Source: JAWLBY01 sp041687455
GTDB lineage: Bacteria; Pseudomonadota; Gammaproteobacteria; Xanthomonadales; Xanthomonadaceae
Direction: 5' to 3'
Length of the DNA stretch: 64,000 nucleotides
Assembly: GCA_041687455.1 (NCBI GenBank)
Contig: JAWLBY010000006.1
Coordinates: 62,001-126,000 of the forward strand
Shown here: positions 16,579 to 25,879 of the stretch, piece after piece
How the letters are laid out: every line of letters begins with the position of its first letter
Position numbering within the stretch: position 1 is the stretch's first letter
Position numbers and translations under genes: made by a program
The notes under the pieces: model-generated
Seen by the model: the letters and a program-made list of their open reading frames with translations, nothing else
What the model was told of the DNA's origin: nothing
Databases searched by the model: none

Positions 16579-17003
16579 ATTTCAGTTCCGGCCGCTACCG
16601 TGAAGAGCCGGAGATCAGCCTGACCTCGCTGATCGACGTCGTCTTCACGCTTATCATCTTCTTCGTCGTGACGACCACGTTCGACCAGACCAGTGCGATC
16701 GCGCTGCAACTGCCGCAGGCGAGCAGCGAGGAACAGGTCGAGATCGTCGAGCCGCTGACCATCGTCGTCGATGCACAGGGACGGTTCTATGTCGGCGATC
16801 GCGAAGTCCTGCGGAAGGATGCCGACAGTCTGCGCCGGGCCATCGAGCAACTGGCCGGCGCCGATCGCGAGCGCCCGGTCGTGCTGCGCGCCGATGCGCA
16901 TGCCGAGCATCAGTGGGTGGTGACCGCACTCGACGTGCTGCGCCAGCTCGGTTTCGTCCGCGTGCAGTTCGCGACCACCTCCGGCGAGCAAGCACCGCAG
17001 TGA
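16575..17003 (+). CDS. exbD: ExbD/TolR-type proton channel subunit
   Basis: A partner of ExbB, 142 residues with one N-terminal helix and a periplasmic domain. The proton-path aspartate is in LTSLIDVVFTLIIFFVV (D at about residue 20). The GTG start overlaps the exbB stop, and its own stop overlaps the GTG of msbA. Confidence 0.94.
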   Translation: MNFSSGRYREEPEISLTSLIDVVFTLIIFFVVTTTFDQTSAIALQLPQASSEEQVEIVEPLTIVVDAQGRFYVGDREVLRKDADSLRRAIEQLAGADRERPVVLRADAHAEHQWVVTALDVLRQLGFVRVQFATTSGEQAPQ

Positions 17004-18763
17004 GCCACGCGATCGTCGGCACGGCCAGCGCATGGCCGATCTATCGTCGTCTGCTCGGCCACGCGTCACGTTACTGGCCGCTGCTGGCGCTGGCGCTGCT
17101 CGGCATGGCGATCGAGGCGGCCGCCGCGGGTGCGTTCACGCTGATGATGAAACCGATCGTCGACGAGACCTTCGTCGAACACAATCCCGAGGTGCTGCTG
17201 ACATTGCCGCTCGCGATCGTCGGCCTGTTCCTGCTGCGCGGCATCGCCACCTTCGTGACCGACTACGGCATGGCGCGTACCGGCCGCAGCGTCGTTCGCG
17301 ACCTGCGCCAGCAGTTGTTCCACAAGTACCTGCGGCTGCCGAGCGCAAGCTTCGATGCGACGCCGGTGCCGGCGATGGTTTCGCGACTGAACTACGACAC
17401 CGAGCAGGTCGCGCAGGCCAGTTCCGATGCATTGAAAGTGATCGTCACCGACGTGCTGACGGTGGTCGCGCTGGCTTCCGTGATGCTGTTCCAGAGCCTC
17501 CGGGTCACGTTCGCGGTGATCATCCTGGTGCCACTGATCGCCCTGATCACGAACTACGTCGGACGTCGCTACCGGCGCATCAATCGCGGCATCCAGGACG
17601 GCGTCGCGACGATGGCCGCGACCGCCGAGCAGGCACTGGCCGCACAGCAGGAAGTGAAGATCTACGGCGCCCAGGCGCAGGAATCGCAGCGATACGACGC
17701 GCTGGCCGGACGCAACCTGCGGCTGCACGTCAAGGTCGAGGCGACCCGTGCGATGGCTTCGTCGACGGTGCAGTTGCTCGGCGCGGTCGCACTGGCGGTG
17801 CTGCTGTATGTCGCCGGCACCGAGGCGATCGTGCACCAGCGGATGAGCGCCGGACAGTTCGTTTCACTGATGGCGGCGATGATGGCGATGATCCCGTCGC
17901 TGAAGCGGATCGCCAACGTGCAGAGCACGTTGCAGAAAGGCATCGCCGCGGCCGACCGGCTGTTCGTGACACTCGATCAGCCGGTCGAGCACGACCACGG
18001 CGGACGCACGCTCGAGCGGGCGCGCGGACGGGTCGAGTTCGACGCGGTCGGCGTGACCTATCCGAACCAGCCGACGCCGGCTGTCAGCGAGCTGAGCCTG
18101 ACCGCCGAGCCGGGCACCGTCACCGCGATCGTCGGCCGCTCCGGCAGCGGCAAGTCGACGCTCGTGCGGCTGCTGCCGCGGTTCTACGAAGCGACCGCCG
18201 GCGAGGTCCGGATCGACGGCATTCCGCTGCGTGAACTGCGACTCGCCGACCTGCGTCGACAGATCGCGCTGGTCAGCCAGAAGGTCATGCTGTTCGACGA
18301 TTCCGTCGCCGCCAACATCGCCTACGGTGCGCTGGAAGGCGCCACGATCGAGCAGATCCGTGAAGCGGCCACTGCGGCGCATGCGCTCGAATTCATCGAG
18401 CGACTGCCGCAGGGCTTCGACACCCGGATCGGCGAGAACGGTGCGCTGCTGTCGGGCGGCCAGCGGCAGCGCCTCGCGATTGCGCGGGCCTTCCTGAAGG
18501 ACGCGCCGATCCTGATTCTCGACGAGGCCACCGCCGCGCTCGACACCGAGTCCGAGCGGCTGATCCAGGACGCGCTGGTCAAGCTGATCCCGGACCGGAC
18601 AACCTTCGTGATCGCGCACCGGCTGAGCACCGTCGAGCATGCTGACCAGGTGCTGGTCATGGACGCCGGTCGCCTGGTCGAACACGGCCGGCACGACGAG
18701 CTGCTCGCGCTGGACGGGCTGTATGCGCGGCTGCACCGGATGCAGTTCCGCGAACCGGCGTGA
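17000..18763 (+). CDS. msbA: Lipid A export ATP-binding/permease protein MsbA
   Basis: A homodimeric ABC flippase for lipid A-core across the inner membrane. The 587-residue fusion has a six-helix transmembrane domain (about 20-320) and an ATPase domain with Walker A GRSGSGKST, signature LLSGGQRQR and Walker B ILILDEATAALD. The GTG start overlaps exbD, and the gene directly precedes lpxK as usual. Confidence 0.96.
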   Translation: MSHAIVGTASAWPIYRRLLGHASRYWPLLALALLGMAIEAAAAGAFTLMMKPIVDETFVEHNPEVLLTLPLAIVGLFLLRGIATFVTDYGMARTGRSVVRDLRQQLFHKYLRLPSASFDATPVPAMVSRLNYDTEQVAQASSDALKVIVTDVLTVVALASVMLFQSLRVTFAVIILVPLIALITNYVGRRYRRINRGIQDGVATMAATAEQALAAQQEVKIYGAQAQESQRYDALAGRNLRLHVKVEATRAMASSTVQLLGAVALAVLLYVAGTEAIVHQRMSAGQFVSLMAAMMAMIPSLKRIANVQSTLQKGIAAADRLFVTLDQPVEHDHGGRTLERARGRVEFDAVGVTYPNQPTPAVSELSLTAEPGTVTAIVGRSGSGKSTLVRLLPRFYEATAGEVRIDGIPLRELRLADLRRQIALVSQKVMLFDDSVAANIAYGALEGATIEQIREAATAAHALEFIERLPQGFDTRIGENGALLSGGQRQRLAIARAFLKDAPILILDEATAALDTESERLIQDALVKLIPDRTTFVIAHRLSTVEHADQVLVMDAGRLVEHGRHDELLALDGLYARLHRMQFREPA

Positions 18764-19764
18764 AGCGGCGGCTCGAAGAGTGGCTGGCGGCCCGCTGGTA
18801 CGGCGGCATCCAGCCGGAATGGCCGCTGCGTTCGCTGGCGGCGCTGTTCGGCGCGATCGTGAAACTCCGGCAGGTCGCGTTCCGGCGTGGTTGGCGGCGC
18901 AGCACGCGGCTGCCGGTGCCGGTGCTGGTGGTCGGCAACCTGGCGATCGGCGGCGCCGGGAAAACGCCGACGACGATCGCCCTGATCGATGCGCTGCGCG
19001 CGCGCGGCTGGTCGCCGGGCGTGGTTTCGCGCGGTTACGGCGGCACCGAGCCGGGACCGGCGTTCGTCGCACCACAGGCTGATCCGCGGCGCTTCGGCGA
19101 CGAGCCGTGCCTGATCGCCAACCGCACCGGCGCGCCGGTCGCGATCGCGCGGCGCCGCGCCGACGCAGGCAAACTGCTGCTCGAGCGCGCGGCCGTCGAC
19201 CTGCTGATCGCCGACGACGGCCTGCAACACTACGCACTGCAGCGCGATCTCGAGATCCTGCTGATCGACGGCCGCCGCCGCTTCGGCAACCGCCGACTGC
19301 TGCCGGCCGGACCGCTGCGGGAGCCGCCGGGCCGCGCTGCCGAGTGCGCATTCACGATTGTCAACGGCGGCACCGCCGGGCCGGACGAATGGCCGATGCG
19401 GCTGACGCTCGATGCGGTCCAGTCACTGCATCGACCGGACCTGCACCGGCCGCTGAGCGCGTTCGCTGGCCGGCCGCTGCATGCGGTGGCCGGTATCGCC
19501 GACCCCGAGCGGTTCTTCGACGCGCTGCGCGCAGCCGGGCTCGAGATCGTGCCGCATCCGTTTCCCGACCACCACGCGTATGCGCCCGGCGACCTGGCGT
19601 TCGGCGACGGACTGCCGCTGCTGATGACCGAGAAGGACGCGGTCAAGTGCGCGGCATTCGCGGCACCGAACTGGTTCGCGGTGCCGGCCGTCGCCGAGCT
19701 GCCGGAGCCGCTGTACGACCGCATCGCCGCCATGCTTGCCGCACTGCCGAGGAACCACCGATGA
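18760..19764 (+). CDS. lpxK: Tetraacyldisaccharide 4'-kinase
   Basis: It phosphorylates the 4' position of the lipid A disaccharide. The 334-residue protein has an N-terminal membrane-associated helix, the P-loop VVGNLAIGGAGKTPTTIAL at about 58, the catalytic region SRGYGG, and DDGLQHYALQRDLEILLIDG. The GTG start overlaps msbA, and its stop overlaps the kdsB ATG. Confidence 0.97.
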   Translation: MKRRLEEWLAARWYGGIQPEWPLRSLAALFGAIVKLRQVAFRRGWRRSTRLPVPVLVVGNLAIGGAGKTPTTIALIDALRARGWSPGVVSRGYGGTEPGPAFVAPQADPRRFGDEPCLIANRTGAPVAIARRRADAGKLLLERAAVDLLIADDGLQHYALQRDLEILLIDGRRRFGNRRLLPAGPLREPPGRAAECAFTIVNGGTAGPDEWPMRLTLDAVQSLHRPDLHRPLSAFAGRPLHAVAGIADPERFFDALRAAGLEIVPHPFPDHHAYAPGDLAFGDGLPLLMTEKDAVKCAAFAAPNWFAVPAVAELPEPLYDRIAAMLAALPRNHR

Positions 19765-20540
19765 GCACGACCGCCGAATTCATCGTCGCCATTCCGGCAC
19801 GGCATGGCTCCAGCCGGCTGCCCGGCAAGCCGCTGCTGCCGATCGCCGGCGAGCCGATGATCGCGCACGTCGCCCGACGCGCACTGGAGGCCGGAGCAAT
19901 CGAAGTGGTCGTCGCTACCGACGATGCACGGATTGCCGAAGCCGTCGACCACCTCGGGCTGACCGTCTGCCTGACCGCACCGACGCACCCGTCCGGCACC
20001 GATCGTCTCGCCGAATGTGCGCAGCAGCTCGGCTGGCCGGACGATGCGATCGTCGTCAACCTGCAGGGCGACGAGCCGCTGGCGCCGCCGCAGGCGATCC
20101 GCACGGTCGCCGAGACGCTGGCCGCGAGCACGGCCGAGATCGCGACGCTGGCGGTACCGATCGACGACAGCGAAACACTGTTCGATCCGCACAGCGTCAA
20201 GCTGGTCCGCGACGGGTCGGGCCAGGCGTTGTACTTCAGTCGGGCGCCGATCCCGTGGCACCGCGATGCGTTCGCGATCGACCGGACCGTGCTGCCGGCG
20301 CCGACCGGCGAAGGCTGGCTGCGCCACATCGGGCTGTACGCCTACCGTGCCGGCGCGCTGCGTCGCTTCGCGCAGATGCCGGTCGGCCGGCTGGAACGGA
20401 TCGAATCGCTCGAACAGTTGCGTGCGCTCGAGGCCGGCTGGCGCATCGCGGTCGCCCTCGCGCCAGTCCCGATGCCGGCCGGCGTCGATACCGAAGCCGA
20501 TCTCGATCGCGTCCGCCGGCTGCTCGAACAGGCGGGCTGA
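19761..20540 (+). CDS. kdsB: 3-deoxy-manno-octulosonate cytidylyltransferase
   Basis: It activates Kdo as CMP-Kdo for the inner core of lipopolysaccharide. The 259-residue product has the nucleotide-binding IPARHGSSRLPGKPL, the ATDDARI strand, HPSGTDRLAE, and NLQGDEPLAPP. It follows lpxK with a 4-base overlap and a GAGGA ribosome site. Confidence 0.97.
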   Translation: MSTTAEFIVAIPARHGSSRLPGKPLLPIAGEPMIAHVARRALEAGAIEVVVATDDARIAEAVDHLGLTVCLTAPTHPSGTDRLAECAQQLGWPDDAIVVNLQGDEPLAPPQAIRTVAETLAASTAEIATLAVPIDDSETLFDPHSVKLVRDGSGQALYFSRAPIPWHRDAFAIDRTVLPAPTGEGWLRHIGLYAYRAGALRRFAQMPVGRLERIESLEQLRALEAGWRIAVALAPVPMPAGVDTEADLDRVRRLLEQAG

Positions 20541-20544
20541 GCCG

Positions 20545-21024
20545 ATGGCCATTGAATCGATCGAATCGGTGCTGTTCGTCTGCATGGGCAACATCTGCCG
20601 CTCGCCGCTGGCCGAGGGCATCGCCCGGGCACGGCTTGCCGAGCGTGGGCTGGCGCTGCGGATCGACTCCGCCGGTACCCACGCCTATCACGTCGGCGAG
20701 CCACCGGACCCGCGCGCCCGGGAGGTCGCACGGCGGTTCGGCACACCGATCGACGACCTGCGGGCGCGACAGGTCGTCGCCGAAGACTTCGAGCGCTTCG
20801 ACCTGATCCTGGTGGCCGATCGGCAGAATCTGGCCGCGCTGCAGCGCTTCGACCCGGCACGACGGCATGCCGAGCTCGGCATTCTGCCGATCTGGTGTGG
20901 CAGCGCCGGTTGTGACGAAGTGCCGGATCCGTACTACGACGACGACCGGGCGTTCGACCACGTATACCGCCTGCTGCTGCGCTGCACCGACGATCTGCTC
21001 GGCAGGCTGGCCGAACGCGCATAA
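20545..21024 (+). CDS. Low-molecular-weight protein tyrosine phosphatase
   Basis: A cytoplasmic phosphatase of 159 residues. The active-site loop VCMGNICRSP (C-x5-R) lies near the N-terminus and the general acid is in DPYYDD. It starts four bases after kdsB. Enzymes of this family often act on exopolysaccharide tyrosine kinases, but no such kinase is encoded here and the substrate is unknown. Confidence 0.93.
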   Translation: MAIESIESVLFVCMGNICRSPLAEGIARARLAERGLALRIDSAGTHAYHVGEPPDPRAREVARRFGTPIDDLRARQVVAEDFERFDLILVADRQNLAALQRFDPARRHAELGILPIWCGSAGCDEVPDPYYDDDRAFDHVYRLLLRCTDDLLGRLAERA

Positions 21025-21133
21025 TGCGGACGCTTCGCCGCGCCGCGGCGATCCGGCACGCGAGCCGACGTCGCTGCCGCGCGAGCCGCCGGCGGGATGC
21101 CTGACCGGCCGTTCATGACCCCCGGAGATGCCG

Positions 21134-22555
21134 ATGACCGTTGCGGCTGTCGCCCCTGAACTGAGCAGCGCACTGCACTGGCTCAACGCGCCGCCGATCC
21201 GGCTCGCCGGGCAGCGCGGCCGCGTCGTCGCGCTGGTGTTCTGGCATGCCGGTTCGGCCGCCTGCGAGAACCTGCTGGCCGAGCTGCGGACAGTCCAGCG
21301 CCGGCATTCCGAATACATGACGGTGATCGCGATCCACACGCCGAAGTTCGAGGCCGAGCGCAGTTCGGCGCTGGTCGGCAAGGCGATCAACCGACTCGAG
21401 CTACCGTTTCCGGTCGCGCTCGACAACGACTTCGTCGGCTGGCAGCACTATGGCATCGAAGCATGGCCATCGGTCGTGCTGCTGGACGTTCGCGGACAGC
21501 GTGCCTGCAGCTTCGTCGGCGACCTGCAGCGCGAAGCGATCGACCAGGCCGTCGCCGCCTTGATCGATGCCGCCGGCTTCGACCAGCTCGTCTACGAATC
21601 ACGCAGCGCGATCGGCAAGCCGGAACCGGCGCTGCCGCTGTCGTTTCCGGCTGGCATTGCGGTCGGCAACAATCATCTCTATGTGGCCGACAGCGGGCAT
21701 CACCGCGTGCTCGAATGCAGCTTCGACGGCCGCATCCTGCGGCAGTTCGGTTGCGGACGGCCGGGGCGGGTCGATGGCGAGCGCAGCGAGGCCTGCCTGC
21801 AGCAGCCGCGCGGCCTGTTCCTGTCGCGCGACACGTTGTACGTCGCCGACACCGGCAATCACGCGATCCGTACCGTGCGACTGCTCGACGGCTACGTCGA
21901 CACGCTGGCCGGAACCGGCACGGCCGGCACGCTGGCAGAACCGGACGGTCGCGCCGACAACCTGCCGCTGCACGCGCCGTGGGCGCTGGCCGGCAGCTCG
22001 GACCGGCTGTACATCGCCATGGCCGGTGCACGACAGGTCTGGGAACTGGATCAGAGCGACCGCAGTGTGCGCGTACTGGCCGGCAACGGCCGCGTCGCGT
22101 TGCTCGATGGCGGCATGCGCGACGCGGCGTTCGCGCAGCCGGCCGATATCGCGCTGGCCGGCGAGACCGTCTACGTGGCCGATGCCGGTGCGTCGGCGAT
22201 CCGCAGCATCCATCTGCCGAGCGGGCACGTCTACACGCTGATGGGGCAGGGGCTGTACGAATTCGGCGCGCAGGACGGTGGCCGCAACCAGGGCCGGCTG
22301 CAGTATCCATGCGCACTCGCGCTCGATCCGCGGGCGAGCCAGCTCTGGATCGCCGATACCTACAACGACCGCCTGCGTTCGCTGCGGATCGCCGGCAACG
22401 AGCTGCGCACGCACGAACTCGACTGCCGACTGCAGGCGCCGGCCGCAATCGCACATGGCGGCAACGACCTGTGGATCGCCAACACCGACGCGCACGAAGT
22501 GCTGCGCTGCGATCCATCCACCTTCGCCATCCGGCGGCTGCCGATCGGGGAATGA
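21134..22555 (+). CDS. Thioredoxin-like / NHL-repeat protein (NHLRC2-like)
   Basis: A 473-residue protein. The N-terminal thioredoxin-like domain covers about residues 20-145 and the rest is an NHL-type beta-propeller with repeated units such as LYVADSGHHRVL, LYVADTGNHAIRTV and LWIADTYNDRLRSL. The layout resembles NHLRC2-type proteins of unknown function. The redox motif is degenerate: where CxxC is expected the sequence reads HAGSAACE, so thiol-disulfide exchange is unlikely. I chose the ATG at 21134 because GGAG at 21124-21127 is correctly spaced for it and too close to the ATG at 21128. Its stop overlaps the uvrC ATG. Confidence 0.83.
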   Translation: MTVAAVAPELSSALHWLNAPPIRLAGQRGRVVALVFWHAGSAACENLLAELRTVQRRHSEYMTVIAIHTPKFEAERSSALVGKAINRLELPFPVALDNDFVGWQHYGIEAWPSVVLLDVRGQRACSFVGDLQREAIDQAVAALIDAAGFDQLVYESRSAIGKPEPALPLSFPAGIAVGNNHLYVADSGHHRVLECSFDGRILRQFGCGRPGRVDGERSEACLQQPRGLFLSRDTLYVADTGNHAIRTVRLLDGYVDTLAGTGTAGTLAEPDGRADNLPLHAPWALAGSSDRLYIAMAGARQVWELDQSDRSVRVLAGNGRVALLDGGMRDAAFAQPADIALAGETVYVADAGASAIRSIHLPSGHVYTLMGQGLYEFGAQDGGRNQGRLQYPCALALDPRASQLWIADTYNDRLRSLRIAGNELRTHELDCRLQAPAAIAHGGNDLWIANTDAHEVLRCDPSTFAIRRLPIGE

Positions 22556-24411
22556 GCGACACCCCGGACACGACGGCGCAGAATCGGTCGCCGCCCCGGT
22601 TCGACGGTCGCGCGTTCGTGCGCCGGCTCGACAGCGGCCCCGGTGTCTACCGGATGCTGGCCGAGGACGGCAGCGTGCTGTACGTCGGCAAGGCGGCCTC
22701 GCTGAAGAAACGGGTCGCGAACTACTTCGCGCGCCAGTTGCGCGATCCGCGACTGCAGTCGATGGTGGCGCAGATCGCCGCGATCGAGGTCACGCTGACC
22801 CGGACCGAGGCCGAGGCGCTGCTGCTCGAGAACCAACTGATCAAGTCGCTCAAGCCGCGCTACAACGTGCTGCTTCGCGACGACAAGAGTTACCCGTACA
22901 TCCGACTGACCGCCGACACCTGGCCACGGGTCGAGTTCTACCGCGGCAGCCGGCAGGTGCCGGGTCGACTGTTCGGGCCGTTTCCGAGCGCCTACGCGGT
23001 GCGTGAAACGCTAGGCCTGCTGCACAAGCTGTTCCGGCTCCGCTCCTGCGAGGACAGCGTGTTCCGCAACCGCAGCCGGCCATGCCTGCAGTATCAGATC
23101 GGCCGCTGCAGCGCGCCTTGCGTCGGGCTGGTCGAGCCGGAGGTGTATGCCGAATCGGTGCGGCGCGCCGAGCTGTTCCTGAAAGGCCGCAACGACGAGC
23201 TGGTCGCCGAGCTCGAACGCAGCATGACCGCGGCCGCCGCGGCGCTCGACTTCGAGGAAGCCGCGCGGCTGCGCGACCTGATCGTCAACCTGCGCCGCGT
23301 GCAGGCGCGGCAGTTCGTCGAAGGCGATCAGGGCGATCTCGACGTGATCGCCTGCGCGGTGCAGGGCGGCAGTGCCTGCGTGCTGGTGCTGTCGTTCCGA
23401 AACGGCATGAACTTCGGCACCCGCAGCTATTTCCCGCGGGTCGCCGGCGAGTCCGACCCGGCGGCGATCATCGCCGCGTTCGTGACCCAGCATTACCTCG
23501 AATTCCCGCCGCCGCAGGAAATCGTCGTCGATCGCGAGATCGACGATCGCGAGCTGATCCAGGACGTGCTCGGCAGCCGTGCCGGCCGCCGCGTGCAGAT
23601 CAAGTGTTCGGTGCGCGGCGAACGCGCCCGCTACCTCGAACTCGCACAACGCAACGCGCGCTCGGCGCTCGAATCGGAACTGAGTTCGGATGCCGCACAG
23701 CAGCGTCGGCTGCAGTCGCTGGCCGAACTGCTCGCACTCGACGAACCACCGCAGCGGATGGAGTGTTTCGACATCAGCCACACGCAGGGCGAGGCCACCG
23801 TCGCCTCCTGCGTCGTGTTCGGCCCGCAGGGTCCGATCCGCGGCCAATACCGGCGCTTCAACATCGCCGGCATCACGCCCGGCGACGATTACGCAGCGAT
23901 GCGCCAGGCGCTCGAACGACGCTTCCGCCGTGGACAGGCCGAGGGCGTGCTGCCGGATCTGCTGTTCATCGACGGCGGCAAGGGCCAGCTCGCGCAGGCA
24001 CTCGACGTGCTCGGCGAACTGGAGCTGTCGAACATCACCGTGGTCGGCATCGCCAAGGGTGAAGCCCGTCGCGCCGGCGAGGAGACGCTGTTGCGCCCGG
24101 ACGGCAGCAGCCTGCGGCCCGGCGCCGATTCGCCGGCGCTGCACCTGATCCAGCAGATCCGCGACGAGGCGCACCGGTTCGCGATAAGCGGCCATCGCGG
24201 CCGCCGCGCCAAGGCGCGCGAGCGCAGCCTGCTCGAGGACGTCGAAGGCATCGGTGCGCGCCGTCGTGCGAAACTGTTGCGCCATTTCGGCGGTCTCACC
24301 GGGCTCAAGGGTGCCGGTGTCGAGGAAATCGCCCGTGTCGACGGCATCAATGCCGAACTCGCGCGGCGCGTGTACGCTGCGCTGCACGGCGGCACCGGGT
24401 CGCGCGAATAA
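22552..24411 (+). CDS. uvrC: Excinuclease ABC subunit C
   Basis: The nuclease of nucleotide excision repair, making both incisions. The 619-residue protein has an N-terminal GIY-YIG domain (GPGVYRM...VLYVGKAASLKKRV), a cysteine cluster region CLQYQIGRCSAPC, and a UVR motif. The RNase H-like domain (MECFDISHTQGE) and two C-terminal helix-hairpin-helix motifs follow. It precedes pgsA, a common arrangement. Confidence 0.97.
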   Translation: MSDTPDTTAQNRSPPRFDGRAFVRRLDSGPGVYRMLAEDGSVLYVGKAASLKKRVANYFARQLRDPRLQSMVAQIAAIEVTLTRTEAEALLLENQLIKSLKPRYNVLLRDDKSYPYIRLTADTWPRVEFYRGSRQVPGRLFGPFPSAYAVRETLGLLHKLFRLRSCEDSVFRNRSRPCLQYQIGRCSAPCVGLVEPEVYAESVRRAELFLKGRNDELVAELERSMTAAAAALDFEEAARLRDLIVNLRRVQARQFVEGDQGDLDVIACAVQGGSACVLVLSFRNGMNFGTRSYFPRVAGESDPAAIIAAFVTQHYLEFPPPQEIVVDREIDDRELIQDVLGSRAGRRVQIKCSVRGERARYLELAQRNARSALESELSSDAAQQRRLQSLAELLALDEPPQRMECFDISHTQGEATVASCVVFGPQGPIRGQYRRFNIAGITPGDDYAAMRQALERRFRRGQAEGVLPDLLFIDGGKGQLAQALDVLGELELSNITVVGIAKGEARRAGEETLLRPDGSSLRPGADSPALHLIQQIRDEAHRFAISGHRGRRAKARERSLLEDVEGIGARRRAKLLRHFGGLTGLKGAGVEEIARVDGINAELARRVYAALHGGTGSRE

Positions 24412-24433
24412 CGCCAACAGGACGCATCGCTTC

Positions 24434-24994
24434 GTGAAGCTGACCATCCCGACCATGCTGACCTTGTTCCGGATCGCGCTGATCCCGGTACTGGTGGTCG
24501 TGTTCTACCTGCCGTATGGCTGGACCGATTTCGCCGTCGCATTCATCTTCGCGCTCGGCGCGATCACCGACTGGCTCGACGGCTGGATCGCCCGGCGCTA
24601 CGGCATGTACTCGCGCTTCGGCGCGTTCCTCGATCCGGTTGCCGACAAGCTGGCGGTGGCGGTCGCGCTGGTGCTGATCGTGCAGCGTCATCCGACCATG
24701 TTCATGGCGCTGATCGCGGCGGTCATCATCGGCCGCGAAATCACCATCTCGGCGCTGCGCGAGTGGATGGCTGAGATCGGCCAGCGCTCGCGGGTCCGGG
24801 TCGCAGGCGTCGGCAAGATCAAGACGATCGTGCAGATGGTTGCGCTGGTGATGCTGCTGTACCGCCGACCGCTGCTCGAGATGCCGGTGTTCGCGATCGG
24901 CGAGGTGCTGCTGGCGGTCGCGGCGGCGTTGACCTTGTGGTCCGGGTTCGCCTATCTGCGGGCGGCCTGGCCGGTCATGCGCAGCGAATCCTGA
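24434..24994 (+). CDS. pgsA: CDP-diacylglycerol-glycerol-3-phosphate 3-phosphatidyltransferase
   Basis: It makes phosphatidylglycerol phosphate, the committed step to phosphatidylglycerol and cardiolipin. The 186-residue membrane protein has the CDP-alcohol phosphotransferase motif in DWLDGWIARRYGMYSRFGAF followed by LDPVADK. I start at GTG 24434 (KLTIPTMLTLFRIALIP), which matches the family N-terminus. It is the last gene before the tRNA cluster. Confidence 0.96.
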   Translation: MKLTIPTMLTLFRIALIPVLVVVFYLPYGWTDFAVAFIFALGAITDWLDGWIARRYGMYSRFGAFLDPVADKLAVAVALVLIVQRHPTMFMALIAAVIIGREITISALREWMAEIGQRSRVRVAGVGKIKTIVQMVALVMLLYRRPLLEMPVFAIGEVLLAVAAALTLWSGFAYLRAAWPVMRSES

Positions 24995-25144
24995 CCCGCG
25001 AACACGACCACGCAGCGATGACGAAGAGCTCGCTGCATGGTGCACGGTCGCGAGCAGTGATGTAGAATTGCCGGGCTGATCGTCGCTGACGTATTCGCGC
25101 CTTCCGCGAAGCCGGCAGCAACGAAACGAAGTTCGCGAAAATGG

Positions 25145-25172
25145 TTGACAGATTTCGCGCAATTCGTAAGAT
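25145..25172 (+). promoter_or_regulatory. Promoter of the tRNA-Gly transcript
   Basis: A perfect -35 TTGACA (25145-25150) and a -10 TAAGAT (25167-25172) are 16 bases apart and place the transcript start a few bases before the tRNA-Gly gene. Confidence 0.75.
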
Positions 25173-25183
25173 ACGCAGCTCAC

Positions 25184-25259
<76 letters not shown>

Positions 25260-25265
25260 TATTCG

Positions 25266-25298
25266 ACAAAACCTCGGGCCTCCGGGGTTTTGTTTTTT
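25266..25298 (+). terminator. Rho-independent terminator after tRNA-Gly
   Basis: ACAAAACCTCGG pairs with CCGGGGTTTTGT (12 bp, one G-T pair) around the loop GCCT, followed by five T residues. Confidence 0.85.
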
Positions 25299-25330
25299 AA
25301 GGGCGAGCCCAACGGTTCGCCAGCGCCGCC

Positions 25331-25404
25331 GGCCTGGTGGCAGAGTGGTCATGCAGCGGCCTGCAAAGCCGTGTACGCCGGTTCGATTCCGACCCAGGCC
25401 TCCA
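25331..25404 (+). tRNA. tRNA-Cys (anticodon GCA)
   Basis: A 74-base cloverleaf with acceptor arms GGCCTGG and CCAGGCC, anticodon loop CTGCAAA (GCA), T arm with GTTCGATTC, and encoded CCA. Confidence 0.96.
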
Positions 25405-25425
25405 GATTCACAGCGCACAGAACAG

Positions 25426-25447
25426 CCCGCCTCGCGCGGGTTTTTTT
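25426..25447 (+). terminator. Rho-independent terminator after tRNA-Cys
   Basis: CCCGC (25426-25430) pairs with GCGGG (25436-25440) around CTCGC, followed by seven T residues. Confidence 0.85.
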
Positions 25448-25643
25448 GTGCCCGCGGATGCGACGCAGCGCTCGTGCCGACGCGCCGACCCGGTTCCGGC
25501 GCCATCGTGCCGGGGCCGCTGTACACGCTGGCCTGCGTGCTACGATGCCCCGCTCGCCGCGCCTGACTACCGCAGCCGCGAGCGGAGCGATCGGCCGAGG
25601 GCCGATCGACCCGATCGGCTCGTGCTCCGAGCCTCGGACGGAC

Positions 25644-25729
25644 GCCCGGGTGGCGAAATCGGTAGACGCAGCGGACTTAAAATCCGCCGGCCTTGTGCCG
25701 TACCGGTTCGAGTCCGGTCCCGGGCACCA
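25644..25729 (+). tRNA. tRNA-Leu (anticodon TAA)
   Basis: An 86-base class II tRNA with a long variable arm. The acceptor arms are GCCCGGG and CCCGGGC, the anticodon loop is CTTAAAA (TAA), the T arm contains GTTCGAGTC, and CCA is encoded. Confidence 0.96.
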
Positions 25730-25879
25730 CCCTGATCCCGAACCCGCAGTCGCAAGCTGCAGCCGACGGCCGCCGGTCGGGACCTGCCGCACTGTTCGGG
25801 TATGCTCGACGGCCGCGGCCGCGGCCGGGCGCCGGTCACGCCGGCCAGGACGTTCAGAAGCGCTCTCCCGAGGCAGGTC

